Below, piece by piece: positions 1-8,737 of a stretch of DNA of 64,000 nucleotides (positions are counted from its first letter, which is position 1; each line of letters opens with the position of its first letter). The position numbers and the translations under genes are program-made. The stretch comes from Diabrotica undecimpunctata (lineage: Eukaryota; Arthropoda; Insecta; Coleoptera; Chrysomelidae), in NCBI RefSeq assembly GCF_040954645.1, contig NC_092803.1:10913230-10977229 (forward strand). The letters run 5' to 3'. The notes below the pieces were generated by a model. It made no database searches. It was not told the DNA's origin and was given only the letters and a program-made list of their open reading frames with translations.

Positions 1-90
1 GAAAGTGCTTTTGGAAAACGAAACTACACTTCAAAATTTAGTCATAAGTTTAAATCCGGTGAATTATTTAACGGTTGCGCTAAACTCGTA

Positions 91-1386
91 GTGTTAAATG
101 TGTTGTGTTTTTTACAAAATACGGAACAACTTAATGTAAGTGCTGCTGTAAGACGTATTTCGTTGATCACTGGTGTTAGCGAAAGAAGCATTTCCAATTT
201 CAAAAAAGAAAAAGAACAGAGTGGAACGTTGAAATCGCCAAAAAAACGTAAAAAACGAGTGTGTCAATCAAATTCTAGAATATTCACATATGACGAGGGT
301 GTAAGAAGTATTCTACGAAGAATTGTTCATTGTGAATTTTTCATGAAAAATTTGCCGCGATTCTTAAAGCATATACATAACTTCATACAAGGTAATGAGA
401 ATATACAGCCGTTGTCTCTTTCTACTTTATACAGACTTCTGAAAGATATTGGATTTGTTTATAAGAAACGTGGCCGAAGAAGCATCATGGTGGAGCGAGA
501 GGATATTATTCATTGGCGCCATAATTATTTGAGAACTATACGACGTTTGCGAAAAGACCATTGCAATATCATATATTTGGACGAATCGTGGGTTAATGTT
601 GGCCAATATATAAATTACGAATGGTGTTATACTACGACACAAAACAGTCGTGATGCTTTTCTCAAAGGTTTAAGTACTGGCTTAAAAGCACCTACTAAAC
701 GAGGTCCACGATATGTTTTATTGCATGCAGGTTTTTCAGGAGGTTTCCTTCCTGGCACACAGCGTGTTTTTCTGACAAAGAAAAATGATGGCGACTATCA
801 CGATGAAATGGATGCCGCATATTTTGAGTCGTGGTTTAAGAAGACATTAATATCAAATTTACCAAATAATTGTCGCAGGAATGTCATTGTAATGGACAAT
901 GCATCGTACCACTCCCGTAAAGAGAGATTCCCTAACAATTCCTAGAATAAAGCTGCAATCAAGAAATGGCTTGTGGAAAAAGACATTTTTTTCGAGAAGT
1001 GTTATTTGAAATCCGAGCTATTAGAAGCAGCGCGTGCTTTTAAAGATCAATACGATAAGTATCATCTTGATGAGTATGCTTCACAACATAATGTTTATAT
1101 TTTAAGGCTTCCTCCATATCACTGCGAATTGAATCCTATAGAAATGGTGTGGAACCAAGTAAGGCGATATGTAGGTACCCTTTTACTACTTTTAAAAACG
1201 ACGAGGTACGCCAGTTGATCAATTGGCGCAATTATGTCACTCATGTTGTTGAGAAAACGGAAACTGAGATGTGGACTGCGGACAACCTGCAAGATGACGT
1301 AGACCAATTGATAATACACAAGGGAGAGTAGCGAAAGCGAATCCGACATCTCGGATGTAGAGGACGACTTTAGTATAATTAATTGA
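91..1386 (+). pseudogene. IS630/Tc1-mariner superfamily transposase, Sailor-like (wide DD..E spacing), decayed
   Basis: This is a cut-and-paste DNA transposase of the IS630-Tc1-mariner group. An N-terminal helix-turn-helix-like part (about residues 15-55) is followed by a basic stretch and a catalytic domain. The three acidic sites are readable as YLDES, VMDNASYH and ELNPIEMVWN. The last Asp codon starts at 895 and the Glu codon at 1141, an offset of 82 codons. That is far wider than the DD34E of Tc1 and fits the DD82E group called Sailor (family knowledge; assignment inferred). The frame is broken by a TAG at 943-945, a frameshift near 1180, and another near 1325 that restores an acidic Ser/Glu-rich tail ending at 1386. 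The 5' terminal repeat would lie at or before the window edge. Confidence 0.8.
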
Positions 1387-1482
1387 ATATCTGTGAGTAA
1401 CCTCGATTATTATGTAACAGTACATTTACACTGTATAACCAATAAAATGCATTTACCAGTCCAATCAGAGTATGGGCTTTTC

Positions 1483-1592
1483 GGATATTGGGCTGGGTGC
1501 ACGGAAATCGAGTTCCCAAAGGTTCCACCCTGTATATTTATAGCTATCAAGAAATGTAATTTAAAATATATTTGTTAGTTTAATAAAGTATA
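1483..1592 (+). repeat. 110-bp dispersed direct repeat, copy 1
   Basis: The stretch starting GGATATTGGGCTGGGTGCAC and ending TTAATAAAGTATA recurs with only a few changes at 1974-2083. It contains a possible polyadenylation signal (AATAAA) near its end, so it may be the 3' end of a transcribed repeat. The two copies bracket a piggyBac zinc-finger remnant. Confidence 0.8.
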
Positions 1593-1699
1593 AATATAAT
1601 ATAATGTTAAATAACTTACACTATAAACCTTATACCTGCTTATCTGGTTAAATGTGGGCAAGGAAAACCATTATCCCATATGGAATAACACAAGGTTTC

Positions 1700-1841
1700 G
1701 CTGAAAACTATCAGGTTGCTATGCCAAGGAACTTGGTAAACTTATGTTGTGTGTAAAAAATGCGAGACTGCATTATGTTTTAACAAGGACAAAAACTGCA
1801 ATTCAGATTTCCACAAAAAAAAATTTCATAGTAGGTGTTAA
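1700..1841 (+). pseudogene. piggyBac transposase C-terminal cysteine-rich domain, remnant
   Basis: One frame shows spaced Cys and His residues typical of the C-terminal zinc-binding domain of piggyBac transposases: CKKCETALCF followed by NC and a DFHKKK ending. The same arrangement closes the better-preserved piggyBac at 8.7-11.2 kb. Upstream sequence is too decayed to recover the catalytic domain, and a stop interrupts the frame just before this segment. It probably marks the 3' end of an otherwise lost piggyBac copy. Confidence 0.6.
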
Positions 1842-1973
1842 AATTTCGCAGTGATTCAAGTGCGCAACTTGTTTTTTTAATAACATCGCCGGGATTAAAA
1901 AATGTGCAAAGCTTTTTCGATATTCCCGTTTCTGATAATTTTTCACATATTTACAAAAGAAAAAGTTTTTCTT

Positions 1974-2083
1974 GGATATTGGGCTGGGTGCACGGAAATC
2001 GAGTTACCGGAGGTTCCACCCGGTATATTTATAGCTATCAAGAAATGTAATTTAAAATACATTTGTTAGTTTAATAAAGTATA
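1974..2083 (+). repeat. 110-bp dispersed direct repeat, copy 2
   Basis: Second copy of the repeat at 1483-1592, in the same orientation, about 490 bp further on. It differs mainly in a six-base block after the shared GGAAATCGAGTT. Confidence 0.8.
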
Positions 2084-2570
2084 CAGTTTTATAATAAAAT
2101 TCTCGCTAAAAACTTAAGGTCTTTTTATTCAAATTCATGCCTCTTATTTGGCTACTTGAAGGCAATTATTTTATAAATATATTATTTTATAATAAATAAC
2201 AGAGCCCGGCGTAGAGATCTGGGTACGGTTCTGTGACTACCACTTGGACCTGTTTGTATCGCTAAGCACAAGGCGTGAAATACGGCAATTGTGCATTCCT
2301 ATATTAGCCGTACTGCACTCTCGGTGTGACATTTTCTATAGTAACGGACACGGGCTAGTAACTCTTGTCCGCCGATCAAATTACAATCGTCTCCTGAATA
2401 CTATAACTAGGTAACTCGAATTTTCTCTATTTTGAGTTATCCATTCGTACCCACAAAATTTTATACGCTCTTTTTAAAGGTATAATTAGATAAGTGATCT
2501 GAGTATCCATAGCAGAGTTATTTGGTTACATAAACTACGTAAGTTCGTAAATTTAAAAAAATTTTATACG

Positions 2571-2730
2571 TTAAGTACGCAACTTGAGATATTCAGTTGT
2601 AAATCTGACAACGCTCTACGGTACACGTGCGTAACTTGAGATATCTAGTTATAGACGCGGCTAAATTGACTTACCAAATGTCACTTACACGTTCGTCTCG
2701 AGATATCCAGTTGTGTGTTATACAGCAAAC
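2571..2730 (+). repeat. Degenerate tandem repeat of about 55-65 bp, three units
   Basis: Three units share a core close to CGNAACTTGAGATATYCAGTT, seen near 2579, 2631 and 2692. Spacing is about 52-61 bp. The array sits just upstream of the spliced transposase-like gene that starts at 2798 and may be subterminal sequence of that element (inference). From 2084 to 2570 I see no gene. Confidence 0.5.
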
Positions 2731-2797
2731 AAAGTTTTGTGACTAAAATAGTGGTTTTTGTGTTATTTAACAATATAAAAATAAAGACAATATAATT

Positions 2798-5700
2798 ATG
2801 TCATCGAGGAGTTTAAAAATACTACAGGCTGCATTTGACCAAGCAGAAAAGAACAGTAAGTTTGATTTTAATTATTTAATCACCTGAAAATTGTTTCAAA
2901 GTTAGGTTATGTATAATTTATTTTGTTTATTACTGGTTTACTGGTTTGTTTATTACCTATTAATTTTTATTTGATTGTATACCCCTACGTCAGCAGTTCT
3001 GTATATATCAGAGTAAATTGTTAATTTTGTTTAAACAACCACTACAATGTTATTTTCTTTTCAGTCATAGAAAGCCCCACAAACATTCGGGTAAATGCAG
3101 ACACCGAATTAATCCTGGAACAGTCTGTAGAGCAAGATGTACTTTTTGGTAAGTTATTCGAATGATAATTTTGAAATATAGTTACAATTTATAGTTTATT
3201 TCTATTTATATAGGTGAAATACAATTGGAATATGTTACTGTGGAATCAGAAGCTGAACCTAGTAAGTCAAATGTAAATGATGAGTTGGAGTCCGATTTTG
3301 AACCTTACTCCCCAATCAATTCAGAATACAATCCGAGTTCATTAAGTAAATCTTCTGATAGCGATACTGACCTAATAAACTCTACATCAACAACATCAAT
3401 CAAATTAGATGGTATGAAAGAAACGCCAGTAAAAACAGAAAGATCGAGAAAAAGAATGCGTAATCCACGAGCATGGAAAAGGAGTGTTGCTAAGCTAAAA
3501 AGGCAACAAGGCGAAATGTATATTTCTGCTACGGGTAAACATATACCAGGAACTGCAATGAAAGATCGGTGTCCAATTAGCAGTAGACGAAAATATAGTG
3601 AAAAGATCTCATACAAGGAGAGGCTGATGGTTTTAGGAGATACTATGGACTCGAATCGTATGAAAGAAAAAGGGATTTTATCCACGGCCATACCGAGAAG
3701 ACAACAAACACATGGCACACTTAGGAAAACTCAGGACGTAACAATATGATAACGTTTTTCTTACCACAAACTACTAAAAGAATTCAGGTGTGTAAAACAA
3801 GGTTTATTAACACACTTGGAATTAAAAAAGGGGTCATAGATATTGCAATTTAGCATAGAACAAACGAAAATACAAGTTAAGAGGACAAAAGGGGTAAGCA
3901 TGTAAAGTAGGTCACACGACCCGAAACATTAGAAACTGTAAGATGTCACATTGAGAAGTTCCCAGTAATGTCTTCGCATTACTGCCGTGCGAAAACACAG
4001 CGAAAATATTTATCTTCCGATTTAAATATAACTTTAATGTACTCTATGTATAAAAAAAATGCGGTGAGAAAAATCAAGAAGTTGATAGTGTTTCTATTTA
4101 TAGAAAAGTCTTCACTGAAGAATATAACCTTGGGTTTTACCGTCCAAGAAAAGATCAGTGCTGCATTTGTATAGCTTATAATACCCCTACAAATGACAAG
4201 ACCTCCCTGGAAACTCAATATCAAGCACATTTAGTAGCGAAAGACAGAGCTCGAGATAAAAAAGATCACGAAAACAGATGACAGAAAACTCTAATGGAAA
4301 AATTGTGAGTTGTAATTTCGACCTTCAGCAAGTTATTCTTGTACCCAGTGATCCTACCAATAATGCATTATTTTATAAACAACGTCTGAAGACGTTCAAT
4401 TTTACTATTTATGATACGATCCTGTTTCGAAACAGGGAGATTGCTTTATGTGGACAGACGTTGAAGGTAAACGTGGCAGCTGTGAGATTGCTAGTTGTCT
4501 TTACAGATTCTTTAAATCGTTACCTAATTCTGTTGAACAAATTTCGTGTTTTAGTGACAGATGTGGGGGACAAAACCTTAATAAGTTTATGGCTGGCATG
4601 TGTTTAACACATGCACATGCTTATACAATATTATTTACCTTACAATTAGAGCACCAATAAAGGAGATAATGCAGGAAACGAAAAAAATTGGGCAGGAAGT
4701 AAGCCTGGAGGTAAGATGATTATCAGAGATATAAAAACAAACTGAAGGAAATTATTTTATCGAAAATTTAAAAGAATATAACTAAATCATCATCATCATT
4801 GGTGCTACAGCCCTATAAAAGAGCCTCGACCTTCCCAAGTCTATTACGCCAGTCAGTTCTATCCATTGCCAACTGTTGCCAGTTTGCTGCGCCTATTTGT
4901 CTACCATCCTCATCTACACCATCCCTCCATCCGAGTTTTGGTCTACCCCTTTTTCTACTTCCCACAGGTTGTGTCATAAGGATTCTTCTAGGAGGGTTGT
5001 TCTGCTGTGATCTTGCCAGATGTCCTGTCCATCTTAGTCTTCCTATTTTTATAGAGGATACTACGTCTTTACCACCAAATATATGTTTATATCTGTGATA
5101 TATCTCGTAGTTGTACCTCCTTCTCCAAACACCATTTTCACAGATGCCACCAAATATTCTTCTCAGGATCCTTCGTTCAAATATAAGCAGGAGATTTTCA
5201 TCTGCCTTGGAAATGGTCCATGCCTCCGACCCATATGTCAACATTGGTTGTATAAGGGTTTTGAATATGGTTATTTTTGTTTTTTGGCTTAAGTTTCTGC
5301 TTCTCATATGTCTACTCAGTCCAAAATAGCATTTGTTTGCTAGGATTATTCTTCGCTTGATTTCTTCCGTCATGACGTTCTCCTTGGTTATCAGGGAGCC
5401 TAAGTATGTGAATTTGTCCACCACTTCAAAGGTAGAATTATCAACCGTGAGTTGGTGGCCGATGTTTCTGGCTCTATTGTTGGGTGTTGATGCCATTATC
5501 TTAGTTTTATTTTCATTTACTTGCAGGCCCATATTTTTTGAGGCGTGTGACAAGGTGGTATACATTTCTTCTAGCTTGCGTGTTGTGCGGGCAACTAGAT
5601 CAACATCATCTGCATATGCCAAAATTTGGGATGATTTATTAAAAATGTTTCCTCTGCTGTCTATTTGGGCATCCCTGACCGCCTTTTCCAAAGCTATGTT

Positions 5701-5960
5701 GAAAAGGAGACACGCCAGCGCATCTCCCTGTCGCAGCCCAACATGCGATTCAAATGTCTGTGATTGTTCGCCCTGTATTTGGACTTTGCAAACAACTTTA
5801 CACATTGTAGTCTTAACCAATCTTCAGTTTGTATATATCAACCAATCGATATAACTAAATACGGATTTGAAAAAGTGCATTCTGTTTTAAAGTAAAGATA
5901 GAACAGAATAATAGTTTTGTAATTTTCGACAGAAATTTACAGTCTTTTATTGGATGAAGA
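2798..5960 (+). pseudogene. Spliced transposase-like gene of an uncharacterised insect repeat family (DUF7869-like), broken and split by a LINE
   Basis: The start is well marked. Exon 1 is 2798-2855 (MSSRSLKILQAAF...), followed by a GTAAGT donor. Exon 2 is 3065-3148, between TTTTCAG and GTAAGT. Exon 3 begins at 3214 after TATATAG, and all junctions keep phase. Exon 3 encodes an acidic Ser-rich stretch and then a basic block (KRMRNPRAWKRSVAKLKRQ). Decayed downstream pieces match the layout I know from a large family of repeat-borne insect proteins: VCKTRFINTLGIKKG near 3790, SSHYCRAKTQRKYL near 3970, TDVEGKRGSCEIASC near 4450 and SDRCGGQNLNKF near 4555. The last resembles an RNase-H-fold Asp motif. 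Frameshifts separate the pieces. The C-terminal part resumes at 5861, after a LINE inserted at 4788-5848. The family name is from memory and tentative. Confidence 0.65.
4788..5848 (-). pseudogene. RTE-like LINE, 5'-truncated, reverse transcriptase C-terminal half
   Basis: An open frame on the minus strand (5820 down to 4813) carries the second half of a non-LTR reverse transcriptase. It shows GLRQGDALACLLFNIALEK, the active-site box AYADDVDLVA, then the thumb and C-terminal region with YLGSLIT, PMLTYGSEAWT and RKRGRPKLGW. The 3' end has an (ATG)n-type tail, seen on the plus strand as ATCATCATCATC at 4788. A 12-bp target duplication ATATAACTAAAT occurs at 4776-4787 and 5849-5860. The 335-aa frame has no stop, so the insertion is fairly young, but 5' truncation removed the endonuclease and the RT N-terminus. 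It splits the transposase-like gene starting at 2798. Confidence 0.85.
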
Positions 5961-6695
5961 TTTTACTGTTAGTAAGTTATTTTGATTTATCCAACTTCCC
6001 TTGTAACAGTACGTGCAGTTTAATTCGCGCGTCGTCGTATTAAAGTTGGTCTAATTTTCCTCCCCGGTGATCTTTCCTCTTTAACGAAAATTTACAGGCA
6101 ATGGTTACAAAGGTTTTGTTGATAATGCAATTTTCTTAAAACAATATAACAACAGAGCAATCCCGGTAATATTTTTTTAAAACCAGGTAAGTGAGTAAGC
6201 GGTAAGTAGATCACACACAATTGTATATCAAGACCGTACTTTAAATTCGTTCTAACTGGGTATTGCTTTTAAAATAATTTCTTTTGTTTTGTATATATTT
6301 TCCATTTTATTTGTTAATAAACACAACATTGTCAAGAATTGGAATATGCAGGGCACGTCCATTCTTTTATTATGGCTAAACTATGGAGTATATAAAAAAT
6401 GCTTCTAGATATAGATAGAAATATGCTTTATTCTCACTGAAAATTGTATGGACAATGGATATGGATATATTTTAAGGACAAAGCTTACAAAAAAATTATG
6501 TAATTTAAAAATAACATCAGATTGGTCAGCTGTACTAGAATCCCAAAAAGGAAGACCATATCGAAGATGAGACTCGAACAACGAAAAATATGTTATTTTG
6601 GAAGATGCTAAATTAATTTCCTTTTAAACAGATTCAATTGCAAAGCAGGCTGCGGCTAGTTTCTTACTTAACAAATCTTAAAAAATAAACAAGAA
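5961..6695. other. AT-rich interval without recognisable genes
   Basis: No coding frame with family motifs was seen on either strand. The first part may be the 3' end of the split transposase-like element, but no terminal repeat pair could be found. Confidence 0.4.
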
Positions 6696-6832
6696 TGTTG
6701 TGGAATGCAATTTTAGATTCCCCATGTCTCTAATTACATATTTATCAATGTCAGTTTTGCCTTGCAATTCCCTTAAGGCACAGATTAAAGCAGAAATCTG
6801 AATTTGGTTTCGACAATTAGTTTCCGGATTTA
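6696..6832 (+). repeat. Solitary arm of the foldback repeat family found at 22.0-22.4 kb
   Basis: The stretch from TGTTGTGGAATGCAATTTTA to TTTCCGGATTTA matches the outer two thirds of the right arm of the foldback element at 22236-22448 (TCGTGGAATGCAAATTTTAG ... TTACGGATTTA). It abuts the tail of the minus-strand LINE that follows. Confidence 0.65.
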
Positions 6833-6837
6833 TTATC

Positions 6838-7962
6838 TCCTTCTTCAGGTTCCTTCTCCTATCGGAGGTTGGAAATCCTCATCGCTATTTTAATTTTATT
6901 GGCCGCGCTTCTGAATAATTCTAATGAGCTGCAACCAAACCACTCTCTCAAATTTCTTAGCCAGGATATTTTGCGTCGTCCTGGGTTTCTCTTCCTTTGT
7001 ATCTTTCCTTGCATAATTAACCTAAGTAATACGTACGTCTCGTCCCTCATTATATGACCCAGATATTGAATCTTTCTAATTTTAACAGTTTTTATGACTT
7101 CACATTCGTTCATCATTCTTTGCAACACCTCTATATTAGTTATTTTTTCAGTCCACGATATTCTGTGGATTCTCTTGTAGCATATCTCAAATGAGTTTAA
7201 TTTTTTGATTTCAGACTGTTTTATTGTCCACGCTGCCATGTCGTATAGTAAAGTAGAAAAAAAGTAACATCGTAGCATTGATTAAATTTGAATTGTTTTT
7301 ATTGGAAATTAGGGTGGAAAAAAATAGACATCGATAGACAAAAATTAGCGTGTGTATTGCCTTGCTAAAATTGTTATTACATTGTTTATAAAAGAACAAA
7401 TATATGGAGGAGATATGTCTTCCGACAGTTGACATAAAAATGACAGGCAAACTTTTAATACAGTGTTGCCAGACATAAAATATTAATATAATATAATAAA
7501 ATATTTAATTGAACAAGCATTCTTGTGCGGATCTCTAGATTAAGGTTACGGTTGCAAAGTAAGTTCTTCAATTTTATGAACGTGTTTCTTGCCATTTCTA
7601 TTCTAGATCTGATTTCTTTTGTTTGATCTCCATCTTCGGTTAGCCACGTTCTTAAATATTTATATGTTGTTACTCTTTCGATCGTTGTATTATTGATGAT
7701 CAGGTTATATACATTTGGTGTTTTTTTTTTTTTTGAGAATATCATTGATTTCGTTTTCTTGAGATTATAAACTTCCTCTGTTAGTTCTCCTTCGACTCTT
7801 ATTCTTGCTTTCTGATTTTGGTACAGATTTGATATAATTTGTAGATCTCTACTATCTATGTTTTTGGTTTTAAGAATACTTAAAAGCTTTTCATGTTGAA
7901 CTCTGTCAAAAGCTTTTTTAAAATTTATGAAGCAAGCATATATGTCCTGATTCATATCCAGA
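6838..7962 (-). pseudogene. RTE-like LINE (GAA-tail group), 5'-truncated, interrupted by a 236-bp insert
   Basis: Two minus-strand frames belong to one reverse transcriptase. 7955-7522 encodes the RT part with CFINFKKAFDRVQHEKLL (palm motif A, Asp present), NLYQNQKARIRVEG and RVTTYKYL. The YADD region is deleted: the sequence runs from VEGELTEEVYNL straight into KKTKSM. 7273-6859 encodes the C-terminal domain with ISWTEKITNIEVLQRM, KIQYLGHIMRDE and ISWLRNLREWFGCS, closely like the copies at 22.9 and 35.0 kb. The two parts are contiguous and in frame if the insert at 7280-7515 and one AGCATT copy are ignored. The 3' tail is a short GAA-rich run at 6838. Confidence 0.8.
7280..7515. mobile_element. 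236-bp non-autonomous insert flanked by AGCATT duplication
   Basis: AGCATT occurs immediately on both sides (7274-7279 and 7516-7521), and the reverse-transcriptase frame of the host LINE is continuous across the site without the insert. The insert is AT-rich, codes for nothing evident, and holds a CAGTGTTGCCAGAC motif near its right side. Its termini show only a weak inverted ATTAAAT similarity, so I cannot assign a superfamily. Confidence 0.6.
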
Positions 7963-8639
7963 CATCATTATGTCAGAACATTTATTATCAGATGTCGCTA
8001 TTTCGTCCATATCGAAGCCATTTTAGTGTTGCTTCTACTACGACAGGAAAGATTGTTTTCACGTTCAGAGCGTTTGTAAATAGCCGCTCCAACGATTCCT
8101 TTTAGGATGAAATACGTATAAGCGGATATACAGACGCACTATACTTGAAATCAAATCTTAAATGTCTTTCCTTTTATAAACAAGAAAGTTTACAGATTCA
8201 ACGATACTGATCTGGCTGTTATTAAGAAGCCAAGGTTAAAGAGCTACTTTATAGGATTATCCACTTTAAAAGAGAGTAAATTAGAGTCAAACTAGGTTTT
8301 TATTTTAAGTAAATCAGAAGATATATAATAGTTACATATATCCGAATATTAGAATTCTCCAAGTGATACTTGTTCACGCCATCATATGGTTTAAGTAATT
8401 TTATGCATTTTTTTCGATGCGGCAGCAGTCTATGGAGATATAATATGTCATATGTGAAGATTAAGAAGAGTCACGAAAAGCATATTAAGGCGACAACACA
8501 TCTAAAATCGAGACCGGTGATCCAGCGAAATGAAAGGCAAAACATAATATATGTATACATTAGCGGGACGGACGCCAACCGTCATATATTCTTGTATTGT
8601 GTTAATTCAAATAAAAGTCTTTTCTTTTACACGGAGTTT
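7963..8639. other. Interval without recognisable genes
   Basis: Both strands were read; nothing with family motifs was found. The short open frame near 8370-8642 has no recognisable domain and is probably chance. Confidence 0.4.
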
Positions 8640-8737
8640 TGACTTTTTACCAGCGGCACATTTGAAGTGCAAATCAAGTTACATTTAATACTGGTATCAT
8701 CAGCAAAAAAAACAATTTTTCATTTAGCTCAGATGTA
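8640..8737 (-). pseudogene. CR1/Jockey-like LINE reverse transcriptase fragment (FADDTS box), left of the piggyBac
   Basis: On the minus strand the codons just before the piggyBac TTAA site read NEKLFFFADDTSIKCNL. This is the active-site box (here FADD) of CR1/Jockey-type reverse transcriptases. The endonuclease and linker of what looks like the same LINE lie on the other side of the piggyBac (11236-12330, same strand). The RT N-terminus between them is missing, so the LINE was already internally deleted. Confidence 0.6.

Noticed and set aside
3305..3718. 137-aa open frame on the minus strand
   Set aside because: It is antisense to the spliced transposase-like exon 3, whose plus-strand frame has splice junctions and family motifs.
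5333..5854. 173-aa open frame on the plus strand
   Set aside because: Antisense shadow of the minus-strand RTE reverse transcriptase.
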